From Gemmatales bacterium (GTDB taxonomy: Bacteria; Planctomycetota; Planctomycetia; Gemmatales; HRBIN36), in the NCBI GenBank assembly GCA_025060195.1, contig JANXCQ010000018.1, forward strand, positions 25,683 to 89,682: a stretch of 64,000 bases of DNA. The letters run 5' to 3'. Positions 35,883 through 43,143 of the stretch are shown piece after piece. The notes beneath the pieces were generated by a model. The model was given only the letters and a program-made list of their open reading frames with translations. It was not told the origin of the DNA and ran no database searches. Positions within the stretch are counted from its first letter, which is position 1. Every line of letters starts with the position of its first letter. The translations under genes and the position numbers were made by a program.

Positions 35883-36434
35883 TCAAGGCTTAGCTTCCCC
35901 CGGGCAGATACAAGGTTGCTGGTAACAGCCGGGACATCGTTGGCCGTATTTTTGATAAAAAACCTCTGCTAAATCCACCTCGGCTACATTGGCCAGGGTG
36001 GCGAGCCAGGCAAGCACGTCGCTCAATTCGCTGGCAATTGCCCAGGCGTCTCCCTTACGAATGGCCGCGGCTAGCTCGCCTACCTCCTCTAGGAACCACA
36101 GAAAACACCCTTGTAAGCCGCGTTGCCGGTCCTTGGCATAATATAGTCGGCGGATAATCGTTTGCATTTCGGCTAAGGTCAGCGATGAAGAATCGGCAAG
36201 TGCGTTACCCCCTGCCACGGGGGCTAATAGCGTGATCTCATCCTGGTCTTGCAGGGCGCGAGTCCAGTTGTGTTCCCGCTCCCCGTTGACCATCACCACT
36301 TGGACCGACCCCTTGGGCAAGCCAAGCTGCTGGAGTAACTGTTCCAATGTAGTCCCCTCAGGAACTTCTAGTCGTTGTTCCGAACTGCCTAAGCGTTGGC
36401 GAAGCATGCCCATAGGCTTAACACGCACCTGCAT
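35883..36434 (-). CDS. ThiS/MoaD-like ubiquitin fold fused to MazG-like pyrophosphohydrolase
   Basis: 183 residues from ATG 36434 (GGAG 8 bases upstream; a GTG three codons earlier overlaps that site). Residues 1-76 form a beta-grasp domain of the ThiS/MoaD type, ending in APVAGG, but the Gly-Gly is internal (75-76) rather than C-terminal. Residues 84-165 are a MazG-like NTP pyrophosphohydrolase with the metal motif E116-E117-x2-E120 and E136-x2-D139 (LEEVGELAAAI, ELSDVLAW). The tail carries four Cys (167, 170, 175, 177; CPGCYQQPCIC), a possible metal knuckle. If the chain is cut after GG, it would free a sulfur-carrier-like protein; that is inference. It is the last gene of a minus-strand run, 74 bases after a VWA gene. 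Confidence 0.85.
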   Translation of the reverse strand: MQVRVKPMGMLRQRLGSSEQRLEVPEGTTLEQLLQQLGLPKGSVQVVMVNGEREHNWTRALQDQDEITLLAPVAGGNALADSSSLTLAEMQTIIRRLYYAKDRQRGLQGCFLWFLEEVGELAAAIRKGDAWAIASELSDVLAWLATLANVAEVDLAEVFYQKYGQRCPGCYQQPCICPGEAKP

Positions 36435-36508
36435 AGGAAGCACTCCGCGGGTTCATGCCAATCGGCTGTTACACAGAGGACGCCATCATAGAGGGTTGCG
36501 ATAGCCGT

Positions 36509-37543
36509 TCAGACAAAAGCGATGAGCAGCAAAATCAATGCGGCGGTAAAGAATATCGCGGCATGTTGCTGGGGACGAGGTGGCCCCAGCGGCGACCATT
36601 CTCGTTGCGGTTGCTTTTGCAGATAGTCTAAGTACCAAGACACTAAAGGTTGAGCGAAATTCTCCTCCGCCAGGTATTGTCCGCCACCGTTTTGAGCAAG
36701 GTGGGCCAAGAGTGCATCGTGGCGACGCGTCGTAATTGGTTGACCGTTTATTTCCAACCATCGGCCGGGTTCGGTGCCGGGAATATAAGCTGGTTCCTCT
36801 CGGCCTATGCCCAGCGCGTGAATGCGGATACCTCGTGCATGAATCTGTCGAACTATATCCGTGGGATCGCTGTCCTGATCGTCGCCGTCGGTAATTAGCA
36901 GGATATCTTGAAAGTCCTTCGCCTGGGGATCGTGAGCACGCCAGCTAACTTGTAAAGCCGCGCGTAAGCTCGTGCCAATCGCTCCGTGCTCTGTCAGGGC
37001 TAAACGTCCCGCAGGTCCCCAGTAATCGGGATGGGCTAGTTCCAACATAGTGCGTAGGTGCTCGTAGTCGTCTGTGAGGGGACAGACCAATCGGGCGTGC
37101 CCTGCAAACCAAACTAAGCCGATACGATGTCCGCCACGACGGCTTACCACCTCGAGTAACTGAGACAAGTACATCTTGGCTCGCTGAAGGCGAGCAAGAA
37201 GTCGTTCGCCTTGAGGATCCGTACGATCTTCCGCCAACATGCTGCGACTGATGTCCAGAGCAATAATCAGGTCGCGACCGCGAGCCAAGCGTTGCTTCGG
37301 ATCGGATCCCCACTGTGGCCCGGTACTGGCAACAATCGTGGCCAAGGCTGACGACAACACACATGCGGCGCGCCAGTATCTGCCCCCGTGCTGCGCTAAC
37401 TGCACCCCTGCGAAACCAGCCAAGGCACCAGCCAAGCGCCACCGCTGGTGCTCCCGCTGTCGCAAGAGCCACCAGAGTAGCGGTAGCGCGGCTAGCAACG
37501 ACCAGCACCATGGATAAGCAAAATAAGTTCCGATCGCACTCAT
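36509..37543 (-). CDS. VWA-domain membrane protein, BatB-like
   Basis: 344 residues. ATG 37543 is chosen since it overlaps the stop of the upstream VWA gene (ATGA, 37540-37543). Two N-terminal hydrophobic helices (about 7-25 and 57-75) precede a von Willebrand A domain with the MIDAS motif DISRSM and a later ITDGDDQDSDP, and a C-terminal helix (IFFTAALILLLIAFV) anchors the end. Such proteins form Bat-type complexes with MoxR ATPases in aerotolerance or envelope functions. The nearest MoxR gene is 25 kb away at 62366. Function of this pair is inferred only. Confidence 0.88.
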   Translation of the reverse strand: MSAIGTYFAYPWCWSLLAALPLLWWLLRQREHQRWRLAGALAGFAGVQLAQHGGRYWRAACVLSSALATIVASTGPQWGSDPKQRLARGRDLIIALDISRSMLAEDRTDPQGERLLARLQRAKMYLSQLLEVVSRRGGHRIGLVWFAGHARLVCPLTDDYEHLRTMLELAHPDYWGPAGRLALTEHGAIGTSLRAALQVSWRAHDPQAKDFQDILLITDGDDQDSDPTDIVRQIHARGIRIHALGIGREEPAYIPGTEPGRWLEINGQPITTRRHDALLAHLAQNGGGQYLAEENFAQPLVSWYLDYLQKQPQREWSPLGPPRPQQHAAIFFTAALILLLIAFV

Positions 37544-38562
37544 GGCACCAGAGGGGCTATTCGCCATTCCCAAAAAATTGCCAGCAGGAGAACAAGCACT
37601 GCGGAAGCGCCAAGATAAGGATAAGCCTCGTGAAATTGATAGTAGTCAGGTCGTTCAATCACGGGCCGAGTTAGTGCATCCCAGGTTTCGACCGCGCGAC
37701 GAAGTGCCGGCGCGTCCGAGGCCTCAAGCGCCAAGCCACCTGTTATCGAAGCAACTTGCCGCATAATCTGTTGGCCGATCTCCGCATCCTGCCGTAACCG
37801 CACATCAGCTACCGCTTGTGGCTCCGGGCCGATGCGGATGGTGTCGATAGGAATTCCCAGCGACCGTGCCAGTTGTGCTGCTTCGAGTGGGTGGCGCGCA
37901 CCCGAAAGGATTTCGGGAGGCACATTGTGCTCCCCATCGCTCACGAGCAAAATCCGCCGCGCTGGAGCTCGCGTGTGCCCTAACAGACGTAGTGCAATTA
38001 TCAACGCATCCCCGATGTTTGTCGCTGATTCTGGAGGAGTACTGATTGGTTCGGCCTGCTGAAGCAATTGAACTAGTGCCGCATGATTAGCCGTCGGTGG
38101 CGCTAGGTCCTGCACGAACACCGCGAACGTAACCAAGCCGATCAAATCGTCCTGCCTGCCCGGAAGATGCTGGTCGCCGCCAACCAGTAGGTCCTGCAAG
38201 ATTTGGCGCGCCACTTCCCAACGCGCCACGGCTCGGCCACCTGAAACAAAATCTTGCTCGGCCATGCTGCCACTTATATCCACTACTAGAAGCCAAGCCA
38301 GGGATCGTGTCGGCAACCGCGCGAGCGGATCGGGCCAACGGGGCCGCGCTAGGGCGAGAATCAGCAACACCAAGACCAGCGCCCAAAGCCCTTGGCGTAC
38401 CTGGGCACGCCAGGAAACAGTTCGAGGCAGGTGTGGGATCACGAATTGCACGAGCGGATGGCGCAAGGCCGGTCGACGCCTCCGGCGCTGACACCAGCAC
38501 CACCAAATTGGCACTAGCAGCAATAACCAAAGCGCCCACGCCTGGGCCCACTGCATCGTCAT
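37540..38562 (-). CDS. VWA-domain membrane protein, BatA-like
   Basis: 340 residues. Membrane helices at about 7-25 and 55-75 flank an Arg-rich stretch (CQRRRRRP); the VWA domain then shows the MIDAS motif DISGSM and LLVSDGEHNVPP, and a C-terminal helix near 310-330 closes the protein, the BatA layout. No good ribosome binding site precedes either nearby ATG (38562 or 38556). It begins 35 bases after the ketosynthase stop and is coupled to the next VWA gene, so the two VWA genes may be co-transcribed with the acyl-carrier genes upstream. Confidence 0.88.
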   Translation of the reverse strand: MTMQWAQAWALWLLLLVPIWWCWCQRRRRRPALRHPLVQFVIPHLPRTVSWRAQVRQGLWALVLVLLILALARPRWPDPLARLPTRSLAWLLVVDISGSMAEQDFVSGGRAVARWEVARQILQDLLVGGDQHLPGRQDDLIGLVTFAVFVQDLAPPTANHAALVQLLQQAEPISTPPESATNIGDALIIALRLLGHTRAPARRILLVSDGEHNVPPEILSGARHPLEAAQLARSLGIPIDTIRIGPEPQAVADVRLRQDAEIGQQIMRQVASITGGLALEASDAPALRRAVETWDALTRPVIERPDYYQFHEAYPYLGASAVLVLLLAIFWEWRIAPLVP

Positions 38563-38597
38563 GGCCGTTTTTGGTCTAAGCGCAACCTATTTAGATG

Positions 38598-39857
38598 TTA
38601 CGCAACCCGCTTCAGGATTAACATGGTGTTACTACCACCGAAGCCGAACGAATTGGAGGCAACGATCCGCAATCGGGCCGGTCGGGCGTGATGAGGCACA
38701 TGACATAAATCGCATTCCGGATCGGGATCATCCAAGTTGATTGTCGGGGGGATAGCTTGCGCACGGAGTGCCCCCAAACAAGCGGCTGCCTCCAAAGCAG
38801 AAGCGGCTGTTACTCCGTGCCCAGTCATGCTTTTCGTGGAACTGACAGGCACCTGCCGCGTCGCCTCGCCAAAGGCCAGCCGGATCACCCGCGCCTCACA
38901 ACGATCGCCCACTGGAGTTCCAGGAGCATGGGCATTGACATAATCAATCTGCTCCGGATTTATCCGAGCGTCCGCGAAGGCTCGTTGTAATGCTCGCACG
39001 GCGGGGCGTGGATCGCTATTCGGAATCACCAGATGACTGGCATCACTGGAAGCGCCAAAACCGAGGATGGCCGCGAGCGGCTCCGCTTTTCGCCGACGGG
39101 CATGTTCTTCGGCCTCCAGCACAAACACGGCTCCGCCCTCGCCCATCACGAAGCCGTCACGCTGTCGATCGAAGGGACGACACGCCGCCTGTGGTTGATC
39201 GTTGCGTCGTGATAAGGCTCGTAAATTGCCGAAGCAAGACATGCTCAAGGGCGTGACGGGCAAATCGCACGCACCTGCTAAGCACACTGCCACTCGCCCA
39301 GTACGAATCCACTGCCGCGCCAGGCCCAGAGCGTAATTTCCACTGGCACAAGCCGCTGCCACGGTTATGCGTGGCCCGCTCAGTCCCAGATAGTCACACA
39401 CTCGATGTACCAAGGAACGTTCCGGAATAGTGCTGTTTTCCTTTTCAACTCGCAAGGCCGGTGGCCGGCCAGTGGCCACGCGCTCGTGCTCCCAGCCAAA
39501 CCAATAACGTTCCCAATAATAAGGCCACTCCGCTCCTAGGCCCAACACCACACCGATATCCAGACTGTCCCGCCGCGACCACAAGTCCGCATCCTGTAAC
39601 GCACGAATCACACACCATAATACCAATTGCTCCAAGGGCGCATGATTCCGCCAAACGCGTTGGTCTATTTCCTCCGGCTTGGGAATTTCGACTAATTCCG
39701 CAGCGATTTGACTTGGGTGCCCTTCGATGACCATTTTGCTAACGCGGCGGATTGCGCAACGGCCACGTAATAAATTATCGGTAAACTCGGCTAGATCATT
39801 CCCTAAGGGTGTGGCTAATCCCAACCCCGTAATCCATACTTGCCCGTCTTGGTTCAT
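38598..39857 (-). CDS. Beta-ketoacyl-ACP synthase (KAS II/FabF-like)
   Basis: 419 residues. Condenses an acyl chain with malonyl-ACP. The Cys-His-His active site is complete: Cys170 in AAACASGNYALG, His310 in NAHAPGTPVGD and His347 in KSMTGHG with Lys342. The second motif is unusual: FabF enzymes usually read NAHGTSTP, here APGTP follows the His. C-terminal NSFGFGGSN is present. Its ATG overlaps the stop of the Cys-less ketosynthase-like gene (39854-39857), the arrangement seen for KS/chain-length-factor pairs in type II polyketide systems. With ACP upstream it forms a minimal condensing set; no ketoreductase, dehydratase or acyltransferase lies beside it. Confidence 0.92.
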   Translation of the reverse strand: MNQDGQVWITGLGLATPLGNDLAEFTDNLLRGRCAIRRVSKMVIEGHPSQIAAELVEIPKPEEIDQRVWRNHAPLEQLVLWCVIRALQDADLWSRRDSLDIGVVLGLGAEWPYYWERYWFGWEHERVATGRPPALRVEKENSTIPERSLVHRVCDYLGLSGPRITVAAACASGNYALGLARQWIRTGRVAVCLAGACDLPVTPLSMSCFGNLRALSRRNDQPQAACRPFDRQRDGFVMGEGGAVFVLEAEEHARRRKAEPLAAILGFGASSDASHLVIPNSDPRPAVRALQRAFADARINPEQIDYVNAHAPGTPVGDRCEARVIRLAFGEATRQVPVSSTKSMTGHGVTAASALEAAACLGALRAQAIPPTINLDDPDPECDLCHVPHHARPARLRIVASNSFGFGGSNTMLILKRVA

Positions 39858-40702
39858 GCGGCCACCTCGCGATAACCTGCCGAGAGTTGTGCTTGGCTCG
39901 CGGCCGTCTCATGGTGTAACTCCAGCCATCCCACCTTGGGTAAGCACCAGCGCGTGATTTGCACGGCCGGTCTTCCCACGACCATCTGCGGGTTATGCAA
40001 AGCGCGAACAAAACTGTCCAGGCTCAATTGTGATTCAGTGCAAGTATCGCCATCATGTAACCGTAGCCAGGGACGCCAAGTCAGTCGGGCTCGCCACTGG
40101 GCATAAGACGCGCTCGCTGAGCATACTGCCATAGCCAGTGCCAAGCACACAGGTTGATCATAACTGCTTGCACTTAGCTCCGGTGGGGCCTGTCGCCAAA
40201 CGGTCGCCAAGAGCCAATATCCTGGCGCCAGACCTTGCGCCGTTTCCGCCAAGCCCGCTAACAAGAGTTCGGCAAACTGCCGCGGACCGCCCCCGATACC
40301 ATAATTCGGCCCATGACAACCCAGCAACACACTGAGCGACCCCGCCAGCGAATGTAAGCAGTGATTCGGAATCAGATGCGGGGAAATCGCTGAAGCGCCT
40401 TCCCGACTGTAACGCTGCAACGCCGCCCATGTGGCCTCGCGCCCAAAATACTCCGGGGCAGCCAACACGCCCCATTCGTCGATCTCGCGGGCCAGCTCGG
40501 GCAACTCCTTCAACGCTTCCAGCGCAACCGCCAGTGCTGCGACCGTCTGATCCTCGGCATGCCGAACAAACGACGCAGGAAGCGGTTCTCCGCTCGGCAA
40601 CCTCAATTCCGTACGCAAATTCCGCAACCGTTCGCGAGTAAATGCCCCACTCCTCCAGTCGAGAATCTTCACCTCCAAAGTCTGGCCCTTATCCCGTCTC
40701 AT
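39854..40702 (-). CDS. Ketosynthase-like protein lacking the active Cys (chain-length-factor-like)
   Basis: 282 residues, much shorter than a full ketosynthase. The middle (about 85-190) follows the ketosynthase N-terminal half: SPHLIPNHCLHSLAGSLSVLLGCHGPNYGIGGGPRQFAE resembles the SP-x-n-ag-x-GP-x-active-site stretch (given here only as a region, 113-150), but the nucleophile position holds Gly/Pro instead of Cys. It is therefore predicted not to condense by itself and to act as a partner subunit of the KS that follows. The last 80 residues are not family-like. Stop overlaps the KS start; ACP lies 47 bases upstream. Confidence 0.75.
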   Translation of the reverse strand: MRRDKGQTLEVKILDWRSGAFTRERLRNLRTELRLPSGEPLPASFVRHAEDQTVAALAVALEALKELPELAREIDEWGVLAAPEYFGREATWAALQRYSREGASAISPHLIPNHCLHSLAGSLSVLLGCHGPNYGIGGGPRQFAELLLAGLAETAQGLAPGYWLLATVWRQAPPELSASSYDQPVCLALAMAVCSASASYAQWRARLTWRPWLRLHDGDTCTESQLSLDSFVRALHNPQMVVGRPAVQITRWCLPKVGWLELHHETAASQAQLSAGYREVAA

Positions 40703-40749
40703 GCATGTGCCCGCCTAGTTCTTTGGCTTTCCTGATACTATCAGGCAAC

Positions 40750-41007
40750 TCACGCCGCGGCTCGCCTTACTAACTTTCGCTCAATCACATCCAACAAATC
40801 GCCCACGGTCTCCATTTGATGCAACTCTTTGCTCTCCAGGTGGATTTGATACCGGCTCTCAAGCTGCATCACCAAGCTCACCAAATCCACGGAATCTAAA
40901 CCCAAACCCTCACGCAAAGTGACCGTATCGGCTAGGTTTTCATAGCCTTGTCCCGTTTGTTGCTGCAACAACTCGCACAATTCTCGTCGCAGAAATGCCC
41001 GATCCAC
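40750..41007 (-). CDS. Acyl carrier protein
   Basis: 85 residues, typical ACP size. Ser39 in GLGLDSVDLVSL is the phosphopantetheine attachment site, and four predicted helices fit the fold. It starts with GTG, supported by GGAGG (41015-41019) 7 bases upstream. It is first in the ACP, KS-like, KS series, so it probably carries the growing chain for that pair rather than serving general fatty acid synthesis. Confidence 0.94.
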   Translation of the reverse strand: MDRAFLRRELCELLQQQTGQGYENLADTVTLREGLGLDSVDLVSLVMQLESRYQIHLESKELHQMETVGDLLDVIERKLVRRAAA

Positions 41008-41014
41008 GAGCTAG

Positions 41015-41019
41015 CCTCC
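41015..41019 (-). promoter_or_regulatory. Ribosome binding site deciding a GTG start for the ACP gene
   Basis: GGAGG on the minus strand lies 7 bases before GTG 41007, which supports initiation at this non-ATG codon. Confidence 0.75.
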
Positions 41020-41279
41020 ATAGGCCGAAGTCCGTTGAGCCTCGAATCGCGCTGCTTACTCGTGCCTCTGATTATCGAGACTCTCGACACGGACTGGCGA
41101 CCAGACTGAAGGCAACCACGTCAAGAAGCTAATCAAAACCTCCGTGGCCAATTTTGACAAGGCCAACTCCCCAGCGGTGTATTCGCAGTCGCCCTAGGAT
41201 TCGGAGCCATATCGGTTACAATGCCATGAGAGCACGCCGAAAAAACGCAAAAATATGCCTCACGACGAGGAGAACAGCT

Positions 41280-42023
41280 ATGCCTCGTTTCGCCGTCATT
41301 GTGCCTGCCGCTGGTAAATCCTCGCGTTTCAAAGATCGCGAGAAAAAGCCATTCGCCACTCTTGACGGCCGCGCTGTTTGGATACGCAGTGCTGAGCTCT
41401 TTATTCCACGTTCCGACGTCTGCCAGTTCATCCTGGTAATTGCTTCCGAAGACCGCGAAAAATTCTTACGCCGATTCACCGCCAACCTAGCCTTCATGAA
41501 CATTACTCTGGCCGAAGGCGGTCCGACTCGGGCCGATTCTGTGGCTAACGGTCTCAAAAAAGTCAAGGATGAGGCAGACTTTATAGCGATTCATGACGCC
41601 GCTCGTCCGTGCGTCACCCAGCAACAAATTGACGCAGTCTTTGAAGCCGCGCAAAAACATGGCGCCGCCATCTTAGCCGTTCCCGTGAGCGACACACTCA
41701 AAAAGGCGGATAAGGACTATAAAATCCAGGCCACCGTTGCCCGGGAGAATCTCTGGCTCGCGCAAACGCCGCAAGTCTTTCGCAAAGATTGGCTCCTGGC
41801 CGCTTATGAAAAACGCTCCCAACTACACGACGACATCACCGACGATGCGCAACTCGTCGAGGCCGCTGGTTACCCAGTTCATATCGTCGAGGGTGCTTCG
41901 ACCAACATTAAGATCACCACCAAAGCCGACCTCCTCCTGGCAGAAGCCATCCTAAAGACTTTGCCTAAACCTAAAGTCCCAGGACCTATCCATCCCTTTG
42001 CCGATGAAATGGAATGGCGCTAA
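41280..42023 (+). CDS. ispD: 2-C-methyl-D-erythritol 4-phosphate cytidylyltransferase
   Basis: 247 residues from ATG 41280, with GAGGAG 8 bases upstream; the open frame back to 41154 is not needed. Joins CTP with methylerythritol phosphate in the non-mevalonate isoprenoid pathway. Visible motifs: VPAAGKSSRFKDREKKPF (nucleotide loop), AIHDAARPCV, the QTPQVFR segment, TDDAQLVEAAGYPVHIVEG and NIKITTKADL near the C-terminus. It reads into manA 34 bases downstream. Confidence 0.96.
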   Translation: MPRFAVIVPAAGKSSRFKDREKKPFATLDGRAVWIRSAELFIPRSDVCQFILVIASEDREKFLRRFTANLAFMNITLAEGGPTRADSVANGLKKVKDEADFIAIHDAARPCVTQQQIDAVFEAAQKHGAAILAVPVSDTLKKADKDYKIQATVARENLWLAQTPQVFRKDWLLAAYEKRSQLHDDITDDAQLVEAAGYPVHIVEGASTNIKITTKADLLLAEAILKTLPKPKVPGPIHPFADEMEWR

Positions 42024-42057
42024 GCCTTCGTCTTCATGGTTTCCGACCTCAGGAATA

Positions 42058-43122
42058 ATGTCGGCTCATCAACACTTACGTAGGTTAACCGTCTCAACCA
42101 TTGCGATACCCAAGCGAATGGCAACTGTCCAGAAATCTGTTCAATACGTTCCTGATTGGCTCTATCAACCGCTCTTATTAGAGCCTCGTCTGATTCCTAA
42201 GCCTTGGGGAGGGAATCGATTATCCGATAAGCTCGGCTTACCGTCATCGGCAGAGCCTATCGGCGAGGCATGGTTACTAAGCGATCATCCTATACATAAA
42301 AGCCGTGTTACTAACGTCGAAAGTGGGCGTTACACTTTAGGCGAATTAGTACTCCACTGGCCGGAAGCGATCTTAGGATATCCCGCCTCTAGATTCCCCT
42401 TGCTCATAAAGATCGTTGATGCCTGCGAGAACCTCTCAATTCAGGTGCATCCGGATGACACCACCGCGAAACATCTCGCCCCGAACGAAGGGGGAAAAAC
42501 TGAAGCATGGCTTATATTAGAGGCTCGCGAAAACGCCCTAATTTATCTCGGTTTACGGCGGGGCATTGATCGTGAGACCTTAGTGCGCGAGTTAGTTCGA
42601 GGCGCTATCCACCTTTGTCTGAACACCTTCAGGGCCAAGCCCGGTGATTGCTACTATATTCCTGCGGGAACCATTCATGCCTTAGGAGCAGGGGTCTGTG
42701 TATTAGAGGTGCAGCAAAGCAGCGACGCGACCTTTCGACTTTACGACTGGGGGCGTGTTGACATCCAGGGAAAGCCGCGACCCTTACATATCGAAGCAGG
42801 CATAGCTGCCCTGCGCGAACCTAATCCCGAAGCCGGTCCGCAACAAGCCCTCCAACTCGACTCCGCTTGGGAACAGCTTATCAAGTGTCCCTACTTTTCC
42901 ATGTACCGGCTTAGCTGGAGCGGTCAACAAGCCCTTGCGACACCGGGAATACTTATACCTCTTAGTCATGAAATCGCTGTTGAAGCAAGACATCGATACT
43001 TTTCTGTACGCCCCACTTATGCTGGATTATTTCCCGCTATACTAAACAGAGTAACCCTAGTTTCACGTTGTACCGCTCAGGTGATTTGGATCACCTGGCC
43101 CATGCCCGATATAGCAGCTTAG
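42058..43122 (+). CDS. manA: Mannose-6-phosphate isomerase, class I
   Basis: About 354 residues. Interconverts mannose 6-phosphate and fructose 6-phosphate; cytoplasmic, zinc-dependent. Metal and active-site stretches are present: SIQVHPDD, GKTEAWLIL, YIPAGTIHALGAG and VQQSSDATFRLYDWGR. ATG 42058 follows AGGAATA closely; ATG 42118 also fits, and an upstream frame at 41998 would overlap ispD. Codon use (many TTA, CCT, CTT) is AT-richer than ispD, so the two genes differ in history even though they are adjacent. Confidence 0.93.
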   Translation: MSAHQHLRRLTVSTIAIPKRMATVQKSVQYVPDWLYQPLLLEPRLIPKPWGGNRLSDKLGLPSSAEPIGEAWLLSDHPIHKSRVTNVESGRYTLGELVLHWPEAILGYPASRFPLLIKIVDACENLSIQVHPDDTTAKHLAPNEGGKTEAWLILEARENALIYLGLRRGIDRETLVRELVRGAIHLCLNTFRAKPGDCYYIPAGTIHALGAGVCVLEVQQSSDATFRLYDWGRVDIQGKPRPLHIEAGIAALREPNPEAGPQQALQLDSAWEQLIKCPYFSMYRLSWSGQQALATPGILIPLSHEIAVEARHRYFSVRPTYAGLFPAILNRVTLVSRCTAQVIWITWPMPDIAA

Positions 43123-43143
43123 CTAGCAGAAACTAAAGCATCA

